NCBI GenBank assembly: GCA_029247985.1 | Contig: JAQWKF010000083.1 | Span: 1 to 9,752 of the forward strand | Reading direction: 5' to 3' | DNA from: Flavobacteriaceae bacterium | Lineage (GTDB): Bacteria; Bacteroidota; Bacteroidia; Flavobacteriales; Flavobacteriaceae | DNA length: 9,752 bases | Shown here: piece by piece, positions 1-7,348 of the stretch | How positions within the stretch are numbered: position 1 is the first letter of the stretch | Layout of the letters: each line of letters begins with the position of its first letter | Program-made: the position numbers and the translations under genes | Notes under the pieces: model-generated | What the model saw: only the letters and a program-made list of their open reading frames with translations | Databases searched by the model: none | What the model was told of the DNA's origin: nothing

Positions 1-3000
1 TTTTTCTTTGAGCTGCGCTTTACCTAGGCTTCCTAATTTGCCAAGCATATATTGAAAGGCAGGCGTCTGGTAGAAATCACTTTCTGGGCTGGCTTCAAAC
101 GTACAAATGCATTTTTGCTTTTTGAATACAATTTTTTCAAACCCCAAAGCTGCACCGAGCCATTTGAAACGCACACTTTCAAAAAGGGCTAATGTTGGCT
201 CAGGCAAGCTGCCAAATCTATCCTTTAGCGCATCTCCAAAAGCAGTGAGCTCGTCTTCTGTCTTTAGTGTGGAAAGCGCTTGGTATTGTGACATCCTTTC
301 TTTTACGTTATTGATATACTCTGATGGGAAAAAGACCTCGATATCTGTATCTAAAACGAGTTCTTTTGGCTTGGGTTTTTGATTGGGATATAAAGCCTTA
401 AATTCATTTTGTTGCAACTCCTCAATGGCATCTTTTAGTATTTTTTGGTACGTTTCAAATCCAATATCATTTATAAATCCGCTTTGTTCCCCACCCAATA
501 AATCTCCAGCGCCTCTTATTTCTAAATCTTTCATGGCAATTTGAAAGCCTGACCCTAGCGCGGTGTATTGACTTATGGCTTCCATGCGTTTTCGGGCATC
601 GGGCGTGAGTACTGAAAATGGGGGTGTGATAAAATAGCAAAATGCCTTTTTGTTACTTCTTCCAACGCGACCTCGCATCTGATGTAAATCGCTAAGACCA
701 AAATTGTTGGCATTATTGATGAAAATGGTATTGGCATTGGGAACGTCCAAACCGCTCTCAATAATAGTTGTGGCTACCAATACATCAAATTCTCCTGCAA
801 TGAAACCAAGCATCAGTTTTTCTAATGTATTTCCAGGGAGTTGACCGTGTGCAGTTGCAATACGCGCATCAGGCACGAGGCGCTGAATTGCTCCTGAAAC
901 TTCCTTAATATTATCAATTCGGTTGTGCACAAAAAACACTTGACCCCCACGTTGCAATTCGTAAATAACGGCATCGCGAATTTGTACTTCGTTCCAAGTC
1001 AGCACTTGACTTTCAATGGGGTGGCGGTTGGGTGGCGGGGTATTGATAATCGATAAGTCTCTCGCTGCCATAAGGCTAAATTGAAGAGTCCTTGGAATGG
1101 GTGTGGCGGTTAGGGTGAGTACATCTACGTGTTCTTTGAGTGCACGCAATTTTTCCTTAACGCCGACCCCAAACTTTTGCTCTTCGTCAACTATTAAGAG
1201 CCCTAGATCTTTAAAAGAAACCGATTTTCCAACCAGTTGATGCGTGCCTATGACGATGTCAATGGCGCCACTATCAATGCCTGCTAATACTTCTTTTTTT
1301 TGTTTTGCGCTTCTAAAGCGGTTGAGATAATCCACGGTCACCGGAAAATCTTTAAGTCGGCTAGCAAAGGTGTTGTGGTGTTGAAAAGCGAGAATGGTTG
1401 TAGGCACCAACACAGCTACTTGCTTGCCATTGTCAACAGCCTTGAACGCAGCTCTAATAGCTACTTCTGTTTTGCCAAATCCAACATCACCACAAACCAG
1501 TCGATCCATGGGTTTTGGGTCTTCCATATCTTGTTTTACTGCTTCGGTAGCGGTCCGTTGATCGGGTGTGTCTTCAAAAACAAAAGAAGCTTCTAGCTCA
1601 TGTTGTAAATAGGTGTCAGGTCCAGATGCAAACCCTTTGTTCATGCGCCTTTTGGCGTAGACGTTAATAAGGTTAAAGGCAATTTCTTTAACGCGTTTTT
1701 TGGTTTTTTGTTTGATTTTCTTCCATGCTCCAGAACCTAATTTATAGACTTTGGGTGCAGCGCCGTCCTTTCCATTGTATTTTGAAATTTTATGGAGGGC
1801 GTGAATGCTCACATATAGAATATCTCTATCCCCATAAAAAAGTTTGATCGCGTCTTGTGTTTTTCCCTCAACATCGATGCGCTGTAGACCTCCAAAAGTT
1901 CCAATACCGTGATCGATATGCGTGACGTAATCCCCGACCTCTAACTCTGTTAGTGCCTTTAGTGATAAAGCTTGTTTTTTGGCGTAGCCATTTTTTAACC
2001 TGAACCTGTGATAGCGTTCAAAAAGCTGATGGTCAGTATAACACACAATATGCTCATCTACATCTATAAAACCTTGAAATAGCGGTGCCACCCAGCATTG
2101 AAAAGGCGTTTCAGGCGCAAGCTCCTCTACAATTTGAACGAGTCGTTTTTTTTGTGCCTCAGAAGCACAAAAAACATGATTGACTATCTGCTTTTCTGTG
2201 TTTTCGTTTAAATGCGTAACAAACCAATCGAATTTACGCTGAAAATACGGCTGTGGTTGGCATTCAAAAACCACAGCATTGTCTTTTGTTGTTGAAGTAA
2301 AATGCACTTGCTTGTGTACAACTAAATTTTGCTCAAATTCTTTCCCGTCCACAAAAAGGGCATTGGGCTGCAACCGCTTAATTTCACCAGAAAGTGCTGC
2401 ATATGATTTTTCTGCGTGTGCGAATAAATGATCTAACGAAGTTTGAATAGCACTCGCATTTTGTACACAAATAAAACTTTCTTTATCTATGAATGACAAC
2501 AGGGATTGTCGTTTTTCGTCTATTTCTTTTTGTTCAATATTTGCCAAGATCTGTATGGTATCTAAGTCTTGGGTGGAACGCTGACTGGCTACGTCAAAAC
2601 TGCGAATGGTGTCAATTTCATCACCAAAAAATTCAATGCGGAAGGGCTCTTCGTGGCTGTAAGAGTGCACATCTAAAATGCCCCCACGAACGGCAAATTC
2701 GCCAGGTTCTGAAACAAAGTCTACCCGCCTAAAACCAAAGTCAAACAGCGTCTCGTTGACAAAATCAATACTCAATTCATCCCCCTTTTTAATGGATAGG
2801 GTTTTACGCTGTAATTCTTTTGGGGTTAACACCTGTTCTGAAAGCGCCTCGGGATATGTAATGACGAGCTGTCTAGGAGTATTTTTGATTTTTTGAAGCA
2901 CCTCTGCTCTCATCAATACATTGGCGTTTTCCGTTTCTTCAGTTGCATAGGGACGCCGGTAACTCGATGGAAAAAAAATGGGGGCATCGGCAAGTAATAC

Positions 3001-3210
3001 CTCTAAATCATTTAGGTAATAGGCCGCTTCTTCTTTGTCGTTGAGTATCCAAATTAAGGTTGCATTGTGTTGTTCGAACAACGACTTGACTAAAAAGCTG
3101 TGTTTTGACCCAACAAGACCAGCAGCAAACACGCTACCATGGTCTAAAGCGCTTTGGTAAACGGCTCTAAATTGAGAATTGTTTTGATACAGAACGGGAA
3201 GTTCGTTCAC
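1..3210 (-). CDS. mfd: Transcription-repair coupling factor Mfd (3' end cut by window edge)
   Basis: An ATP-driven DNA translocase that removes RNA polymerase stalled at lesions and recruits UvrA for nucleotide excision repair. The minus frame is open for 1,070 codons with no stop before the left edge, so only a few tens of C-terminal residues should be missing. Seen in order: a UvrB-like N-terminal region with GEFAVRGGILDV (about 170-181); a CarD-like RNA-polymerase-interacting domain around VGDYVTHIDHGIG (about 424-437); the helicase core with Walker A GDVGFGKT (574-581), DEEQ box (675-678) and motif VI QMRGRVGR (844-851); then a TRCF C-terminal domain from about 935. No in-frame ATG exists near the N-terminus. 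I chose the GTG at 3210 because VNELPVLYQNN resembles the usual Bacteroidota Mfd N-terminus as I recall it, and a -7 box lies just upstream. A GTG at 3339 is the most upstream alternative (stop TAG shortly before it). The spot-checked stretches show no frameshift. Confidence 0.96.
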   Translation of the reverse strand, partial: MNELPVLYQNNSQFRAVYQSALDHGSVFAAGLVGSKHSFLVKSLFEQHNATLIWILNDKEEAAYYLNDLEVLLADAPIFFPSSYRRPYATEETENANVLMRAEVLQKIKNTPRQLVITYPEALSEQVLTPKELQRKTLSIKKGDELSIDFVNETLFDFGFRRVDFVSEPGEFAVRGGILDVHSYSHEEPFRIEFFGDEIDTIRSFDVASQRSTQDLDTIQILANIEQKEIDEKRQSLLSFIDKESFICVQNASAIQTSLDHLFAHAEKSYAALSGEIKRLQPNALFVDGKEFEQNLVVHKQVHFTSTTKDNAVVFECQPQPYFQRKFDWFVTHLNENTEKQIVNHVFCASEAQKKRLVQIVEELAPETPFQCWVAPLFQGFIDVDEHIVCYTDHQLFERYHRFRLKNGYAKKQALSLKALTELEVGDYVTHIDHGIGTFGGLQRIDVEGKTQDAIKLFYGDRDILYVSIHALHKISKYNGKDGAAPKVYKLGSGAWKKIKQKTKKRVKEIAFNLINVYAKRRMNKGFASGPDTYLQHELEASFVFEDTPDQRTATEAVKQDMEDPKPMDRLVCGDVGFGKTEVAIRAAFKAVDNGKQVAVLVPTTILAFQHHNTFASRLKDFPVTVDYLNRFRSAKQKKEVLAGIDSGAIDIVIGTHQLVGKSVSFKDLGLLIVDEEQKFGVGVKEKLRALKEHVDVLTLTATPIPRTLQFSLMAARDLSIINTPPPNRHPIESQVLTWNEVQIRDAVIYELQRGGQVFFVHNRIDNIKEVSGAIQRLVPDARIATAHGQLPGNTLEKLMLGFIAGEFDVLVATTIIESGLDVPNANTIFINNANNFGLSDLHQMRGRVGRSNKKAFCYFITPPFSVLTPDARKRMEAISQYTALGSGFQIAMKDLEIRGAGDLLGGEQSGFINDIGFETYQKILKDAIEELQQNEFKALYPNQKPKPKELVLDTDIEVFFPSEYINNVKERMSQYQALSTLKTEDELTAFGDALKDRFGSLPEPTLALFESVRFKWLGAALGFEKIVFKKQKCICTFEASPESDFYQTPAFQYMLGKLGSLGKAQLKEK

Positions 3211-3223
3211 GTGTGCTTTTTGA

Positions 3224-3231
3224 CAAAAATA
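3224..3231 (-). promoter_or_regulatory. Candidate -7 promoter box for mfd
   Basis: Read on the minus strand this is TATTTTTG, an exact match to the Bacteroidota sigma-A -7 consensus TAnnTTTG. It ends 13 bases before the GTG start at 3210, giving a very short predicted leader. A near-copy, TACTTTG, lies directly upstream (3232-3238). The -33 element is poor: the best TTG is about 23 bases away, whereas about 19 is expected. This is a sequence match only, but it supports placing the mfd start at 3210 rather than 3339. Confidence 0.45.
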
Positions 3232-3327
3232 CAAAGTAGTTGGCGTGTCAGCCTCAAGAACGTTATTTTTTAAACAAATTAGTTCTTTACTGTGAGGGAA
3301 TAACACCTCAATATTGGTTAGAGTTAT

Positions 3328-3335
3328 TACATTTG
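3328..3335 (+). promoter_or_regulatory. Candidate -7 promoter box for the GNAT-lysC genes
   Basis: TACATTTG matches the Bacteroidota -7 consensus TAnnTTTG exactly and ends 7 bases before the ATG at 3343. Transcription would then begin at or next to the start codon, giving a leaderless or nearly leaderless mRNA. No convincing -33 TTTG sits at the expected spacing; a TTG at 3314-3316 is too close. It faces away from the mfd box, so the 132-bp gap would act as a divergent promoter region. Confidence 0.4.
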
Positions 3336-3342
3336 CCACCCG

Positions 3343-3837
3343 ATGGATAATCTAATCATTCGTAATGCTACCAAGAGCGACGTGCCTGCCATACTCGGCT
3401 TGGTTCAAGAGTTGGCAACATTTGAGCGTGAACCGGATGCTGTAGCTGTTACAGAAGCTGAACTTCTACAGGACGGTTTTGGTGAGAGCCCTGCGTTTGG
3501 CTGCTTTGTAGCTGCCATTGAAAATAAGGTAGTTGGTATTGCCTTGTATTATCCTTGCTATTCTACCTGGAAAGGCAAGTCTTGGCATTTGGAAGATTTG
3601 ATAGTAACCGAGCCTCACAGAGGACAAGGAATCGGATTTGCGTTGCTAAAGAAATTTATCTCTTTTGCCCATAACACGGGCGTGCGTCGAATCCAATGGG
3701 TGGTATTGGATTGGAATACCCCCGCCATTAATTTTTATGAAAAACAAGGGGCCACAACACTGTCTGACTGGAATATAACTCAAATGACGGAAGGCGCTAT
3801 GCAAAAATTTATAGCAGAACAAGATGCGGGTCTTTAA
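3343..3837 (+). CDS. GNAT acetyltransferase, spermidine/spermine (SSAT/thialysine) type
   Basis: A 164-residue single-domain GNAT protein predicted to transfer acetyl from acetyl-CoA to a primary amine such as a polyamine, diamine or thialysine-like substrate in the cytoplasm. The acetyl-CoA loop is RGQGIG (93-98) in the context LEDLIVTEPHRGQGIG. The sequence follows human SSAT1 closely as I recall it: E28 in the ATFE stretch, LLQDGFGE (41-48), E84 in LEDL and Y132 in AINFYEKQGA correspond to the SSAT residues E28, E92 and Y140, and the 48-residue spacing of the last two is conserved. Length suits a complete SSAT-like enzyme. The ATG follows a -7 box by 7 bases, and the first residues, including LIIRNATKSD, fit the family start. 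The 3' end overlaps lysC by 14 bp, so the two are probably co-transcribed and translationally coupled. The substrate cannot be read from sequence alone. Confidence 0.9.
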   Translation: MDNLIIRNATKSDVPAILGLVQELATFEREPDAVAVTEAELLQDGFGESPAFGCFVAAIENKVVGIALYYPCYSTWKGKSWHLEDLIVTEPHRGQGIGFALLKKFISFAHNTGVRRIQWVVLDWNTPAINFYEKQGATTLSDWNITQMTEGAMQKFIAEQDAGL

Positions 3838-5074
3838 ATTTGGAGGAGCTTCTGTAAAAGATGCAGAAGGCGTAATTAATGTAGTAAAGGTACTTACTGA
3901 AATGGGCCATGAGGACACACTTGTTGTTGTTTCGGCTATGGGGAAGTCTACTAATGCTTTTGAAGGCGTTGTTGATACGTATTTCGATAACCCAGATTCA
4001 TGTAAGGCTGCCTTGTACGAACTGGAAATGTTTCATCAGGAGATTGTGGAGACGCTATTTAATGGCGCACATGGACCTATTGCCGAGCGGGTGAAAAACC
4101 TGTGTGCTCAATGCGAGACTTTTTTAGCCAATAACCGTTCGCCACACAGGGCGTTTGTTTACGACCAAGTAGTAAGCTTTGGTGAGTTGTTATCAACTTC
4201 CATTATTTGTGCTTATTTGAACCATGTAGGCATTGCTGCTGAATGGGTTGATGCACGAAGCTGTATCAAAACGGACAACTTTTACCGTAGCGCACACCTT
4301 AACTGGGAGCAAACGCAATCGGCTATTCAAGACCAAATTCAAGGGAATGTTTTAAAAGTCACCCAAGGATTCATTGCCTCCGATGAAAACAATTTTACCA
4401 CTACCTTAGGAAGAGAAGGTTCAGATTATTCTGCTGCTATATTTGCTTATTGCATAGGCGCAACAGATGTGACAATATGGAAAGATGTACAAGGCGTTTT
4501 GAATGCCGACCCACGTGTGTTCGATAAAACACAATTACTTGAGCATATTTCATATCAAGAGGCCATAGAGCTTGCTTTTTATGGGGCATCTGTAATTCAT
4601 CCGAAAACGCTACAGCCCCTCCAAAGAAAAGAAATCCCCCTTTATGTCAAATCTTTTTTAAACCCAAGACAAAAGGGTACTAAAGTGGGTAAAGGGGTGC
4701 GTATGCAGCCTGAAATTCCGTGTTATATTGTTAAAAAAGGCTTATCGCTATTGCGCCTGTCAACACGAGATTTTTCTTTTGTTGTAGAAGACAACATCAG
4801 TGACATATTTAAACTTCTACATGAGCATAAGATGTCGGTTGATGTAATTCAAAATTCTGCCATTAGTTTTTCGGTTTGCGTGCAAGACAAGTATCGCAAT
4901 ATGGATGCCTTACTGCTTTCATTACGATCACGCTTTGACGTAAAGCATACACCAGATGTATCCCTTTATACAATCCGTCATTTTGAAGAAAATTCTGCGG
5001 CATCTCTTCTGAAATCAAAAGATCTTGTGCTCGAGCAACGAACATCTAACACCCTACAATTGGTGTTAAAATAA
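3824..5074 (+). CDS. lysC: Aspartate kinase (monofunctional, with C-terminal ACT region)
   Basis: Phosphorylates L-aspartate to aspartyl-4-phosphate, the committed step toward lysine, diaminopimelate, threonine and methionine. The kinase domain runs from about 1 to 285: KFGGASV (5-11) with catalytic-type K5, VVVSAMGKSTN (34-44), the FGE motif (119-121), TTLGREGSD (193-201) for ATP and aspartate binding, and KDVQGVLNADPR (220-231). Residues from about 305 to 416 form a degenerate tandem ACT-like regulatory region (LSLLRLSTRDFSFV and a second half ending LQLVLK), so feedback inhibition by lysine or threonine is likely, although the effector is not evident. At 416 residues it is a complete monofunctional enzyme with no homoserine dehydrogenase part. 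The start lies inside the preceding acetyltransferase gene and gives the canonical MRVFKFGG N-terminus. There is no clear Shine-Dalgarno sequence, which is normal for the phylum. Confidence 0.94.
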   Translation: MRVFKFGGASVKDAEGVINVVKVLTEMGHEDTLVVVSAMGKSTNAFEGVVDTYFDNPDSCKAALYELEMFHQEIVETLFNGAHGPIAERVKNLCAQCETFLANNRSPHRAFVYDQVVSFGELLSTSIICAYLNHVGIAAEWVDARSCIKTDNFYRSAHLNWEQTQSAIQDQIQGNVLKVTQGFIASDENNFTTTLGREGSDYSAAIFAYCIGATDVTIWKDVQGVLNADPRVFDKTQLLEHISYQEAIELAFYGASVIHPKTLQPLQRKEIPLYVKSFLNPRQKGTKVGKGVRMQPEIPCYIVKKGLSLLRLSTRDFSFVVEDNISDIFKLLHEHKMSVDVIQNSAISFSVCVQDKYRNMDALLLSLRSRFDVKHTPDVSLYTIRHFEENSAASLLKSKDLVLEQRTSNTLQLVLK

Positions 5075-5075
5075 C

Positions 5076-5083
5076 TATATTTG
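5076..5083 (+). promoter_or_regulatory. Candidate internal -7 promoter box before the acyltransferase fusion
   Basis: TATATTTG is an exact TAnnTTTG match directly after the lysC stop codon and ends 16 bases before the ATG at 5100. Expected initiation would leave a leader of roughly 10 nt. A -33 element is not obvious; the nearest TTG (5060-5062) is too close. If active, it would uncouple the lipid synthase from the upstream GNAT-lysC pair. Confidence 0.4.
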
Positions 5084-5097
5084 GGTAACACTTACCC
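5083..5097 (+). promoter_or_regulatory. Short hairpin abutting the acyltransferase start codon
   Basis: GGGTAA (5083-5088) pairs with TTACCC (5092-5097) across a 3-base CAC loop. After one bulged C, the flanking TT/AA pairs would reach the A of the ATG at 5100. There is no following T-run, so it is not an ordinary terminator. In read-through mRNA from lysC it could partly mask the start; if transcription starts at the adjacent -7 box, only its 3' half would be transcribed. The stem is short and may be coincidental. Confidence 0.3.
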
Positions 5098-5099
5098 CA

Positions 5100-6908
5100 A
5101 TGCCTCTAGTATACCCTAAAGATGTTGCCTTTGCTCTTGGATTGTCCAAAATTGGATTTCTAGGACGCTTTATTGCTCGTATTGTAATGTGGTTTTTGCG
5201 CCTACACAAAATTAACACCATTTATGACCGGTGTGTTGCAAATAGCGATGAAGCCCAATTTACCTCCTCACTTTTGTATCAATTTAGAGCCAACTATCAC
5301 ATTAGCCCTTCAGAACTAAAGCGTATTCCATCCAAAGGTCCTGTGGTGCTTGTTTCAAATCATCCTTTGGGAGGATTGGATGGCATTATGCTTATACATT
5401 TATTGCAAGATGTACGTCCCGACTCTAAGTTGATGGCAAACTTCATATTGGAGCGTGTTACCTTACTGAAAAAATGGTTTATAGGCGTAAACCCGTTTGA
5501 CGATAGCTTGACTTCAAAATCAAGTGTAGGTGGATTTAGGCAGGTATTGCGCCACCTTGAAAATGGCGGTCTATTTGCGGTTTTTCCTGCCGGTGAAGTA
5601 GCTTCAAAAGTAAAAAAACAGGTGCCCATTGATCCCCTATGGAATATCGCAACCATGCGCTTGATTCAACGCGCCAAAGTACCAGTTGTACCCGTTTATT
5701 TTCATGCAAGAAACAGCCCTTTGTTTTATCGATTGGCTAAGATTCACCATTTACTGCGAACCGCTAGACTACCTGCCGAATTATTGACACAACGTCAACG
5801 AAGTATTGCCATTCGTATAGGAAAACCCATTGCTGTGAAAGATCAAGAGAATCATCAATCTGTTCAAAATTACACCGATTTTATAAGGCGTAAACTATAT
5901 ATGCTTTCAAACATTTATGAGCACAAGTCCATTCTTAAGCGCGTGCAACGGCCTCTAAAGCGAAAAAACAATAAGGTGATGCCAATTGCCCCAGCTGTGC
6001 CCACGTCATCATTAGAGCTCGAATTAATCAATCTTAAAAATAAGGACAAATCGCTACTGGTTTCAAAAGACTATGAGCTGTTTCTAACGCCCTCAGACTT
6101 TATACCAAACATATTAACAGAAATTGGACGACAGCGAGAGCTTGCTTTTAGGGCTGTTGGTGAGGGAACCAACAAATCCCTAGATTTGGATCACTATGAC
6201 AACGATTACCTGCATCTGTTTTTGTGGGATCATAAAGCCCGTGCCTTGGTGGGTGCTTATAGGCTAGGGTTGGGTAAGCAGTTGATGGAAGCACACGGCA
6301 TTTCGGGATTTTATTTGTCTGAGTTGTTCAAGTTTGAACCTGAAATCATGTATATGTTTAGCAACAGTATAGAACTAGGAAGGGCTTTTGTTTCACAAAA
6401 ATATCAACAGCGCCCTATGCCACTTTTCTTGCTTTGGAAGGGCATTATTCACGCCACATTGCGCTATCCAGAATACGATTATTTAATGGGCAGTGTTAGC
6501 ATCAGCAATCAGTTTTCAAAATTCACCAAATCCCTTATGATTGAGTTTATGCGCTCCCATTATTACGACCCCTATTTGGCACAATACATCACCCCAAAAA
6601 AAGAATTTAAAGTAAAGCTTGACGATGCCGACAAAGAATTTGTATTTGATGAAACTTCATCAGACCTGAACAAGTTTGATAAATTAATTGATGAGGTAGA
6701 ACCTGGCGCATTGCGATTGCCAGTGCTTATTAAAAAGTACATCAAACAAAATGCTCGTGTGGCTTCCTTTAATGTAGACCCTCTCTTTAACAATGCCATT
6801 GATGGGTTGATGTACATCAAAATAAAAGACATTCCATCCAGTACTGTGAAGCCTGTTTTAGAAGAATTTCAAGCTACTCTTGAGCAAAAAACCTATCACA
6901 ACAAATAG
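5100..6908 (+). CDS. Bifunctional PlsC-type O-acyltransferase / OlsB-GlsB-type N-acyltransferase (OlsF-like aminolipid synthase)
   Basis: A 602-residue fusion predicted to build N-acyloxyacyl amino acid lipids (ornithine-, glycine- or related lipids) at the inner membrane. The N-terminal half, about 75-270, is a PlsC/LPLAT-like O-acyltransferase: VSNHPLGGLDG (85-95, H88 and D94), FPAGEV (162-167) and VPVVPVYF (194-201). It is preceded by a hydrophobic stretch around 12-35 likely to touch the membrane. A basic linker (about 278-295) leads to a GNAT/acyl-homoserine-lactone-synthase-like domain from about 305 to 505, with SLDLDHYDNDYLHLFLWD (360-377), VGAYRLG (384-390) and ELGRAFVSQKYQQ (425-437), as in the OlsB/GlsB family; the last 100 residues are its C-terminal extension. 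By analogy to OlsF, the C-terminal half would N-acylate the amino acid and the N-terminal half would add the second acyl chain. The headgroup cannot be told from sequence. It lies 25 bp after lysC, and its 3' end overlaps arsC by 13 bp. Confidence 0.86.
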   Translation: MPLVYPKDVAFALGLSKIGFLGRFIARIVMWFLRLHKINTIYDRCVANSDEAQFTSSLLYQFRANYHISPSELKRIPSKGPVVLVSNHPLGGLDGIMLIHLLQDVRPDSKLMANFILERVTLLKKWFIGVNPFDDSLTSKSSVGGFRQVLRHLENGGLFAVFPAGEVASKVKKQVPIDPLWNIATMRLIQRAKVPVVPVYFHARNSPLFYRLAKIHHLLRTARLPAELLTQRQRSIAIRIGKPIAVKDQENHQSVQNYTDFIRRKLYMLSNIYEHKSILKRVQRPLKRKNNKVMPIAPAVPTSSLELELINLKNKDKSLLVSKDYELFLTPSDFIPNILTEIGRQRELAFRAVGEGTNKSLDLDHYDNDYLHLFLWDHKARALVGAYRLGLGKQLMEAHGISGFYLSELFKFEPEIMYMFSNSIELGRAFVSQKYQQRPMPLFLLWKGIIHATLRYPEYDYLMGSVSISNQFSKFTKSLMIEFMRSHYYDPYLAQYITPKKEFKVKLDDADKEFVFDETSSDLNKFDKLIDEVEPGALRLPVLIKKYIKQNARVASFNVDPLFNNAIDGLMYIKIKDIPSSTVKPVLEEFQATLEQKTYHNK

Positions 6909-6909
6909 G
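6886..6909 (-). terminator. Candidate arsC terminator inside the 3' end of the acyltransferase gene
   Basis: On the minus strand, CCTAT (6909-6905) pairs with ATAGG (6896-6892) across an 8-base loop and is followed at once by six T (6891-6886), an intrinsic-terminator shape for arsC. The stem has only 5 pairs, so it is weak. It spans both stop codons of the convergent pair. On the plus strand it has no T-run, so it would not stop the acyltransferase transcript. Confidence 0.4.
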
Positions 6910-7318
6910 ATGATGCAAAGTTTTTACAATAGGCTTTTATTTCGTCTCTTGTCGCAGCAAAAGCTGCATGGATTTCATCTTCGTTTTCAGAAACAAGCTT
7001 AGATGGATCTGTAAAATTATGATGCCAGCGTTGTGCTTTTTCACTTGGAATATACGGGCAGTTTTGTTGTGCATGATCACATACTGTTATGATGTGATCA
7101 AAGGCGATTTCTGCATATTCATCTACATGGTTTGACGTGTTTTTGCTGATGTCAACACCTGCTTCTTGCATGATGCTAACCGCCCTGGGATTTAACCCAT
7201 GGGTTTCAATGCCGGCACTGTAAACCGAAACATTTTGGCCGCCAAAAAGCTGCATATAACCGTGTGCCATTTGACTTCTACATGAATTTCCAGTACAGAG
7301 AATTAAGATATTTATCAT
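6896..7318 (-). CDS. arsC: Arsenate reductase, thioredoxin-coupled (low-molecular-weight phosphatase fold)
   Basis: Predicted cytoplasmic enzyme of 140 residues reducing arsenate to arsenite with thioredoxin as electron donor. The P-loop CTGNSCR (8-14) is the CX5R signature. C80 and C87 in the context ITVCDHAQQNCPYIP supply the other two redox cysteines, matching the Cys10/Cys82/Cys89 arrangement of Staphylococcus aureus ArsC; D104 in the TDP motif is the likely general acid. The full cysteine set favours arsenate reductase over a plain tyrosine phosphatase, although some weak phosphatase activity is possible. ATG gives MINILILC, the expected first strand. The gene is 53 bp downstream of the dehydrogenase gene on the same strand, separated by a hairpin, and no good -7 box is visible in the gap. 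No arsR, arsB or acr3 is present in the window. It converges on, and overlaps, the acyltransferase gene. Confidence 0.88.
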   Translation of the reverse strand: MINILILCTGNSCRSQMAHGYMQLFGGQNVSVYSAGIETHGLNPRAVSIMQEAGVDISKNTSNHVDEYAEIAFDHIITVCDHAQQNCPYIPSEKAQRWHHNFTDPSKLVSENEDEIHAAFAATRDEIKAYCKNFASSYLL

Positions 7319-7348
7319 AGCTTGCTAAATAACAGTTATTTCAACAAT

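Noticed and set aside
107..2896. Short open frames on the plus strand, and one on the minus strand, opposite or within mfd
   Set aside because: They lie wholly inside the well-supported mfd frame, have low-complexity or odd composition, and resemble no family.
6955..6968. GCAGC-AAAA-GCTGC hairpin downstream of the acyltransferase gene as a plus-strand terminator
   Set aside because: The 5-bp stem has no T-run after it and falls in conserved arsC codons, so there is no support beyond symmetry.
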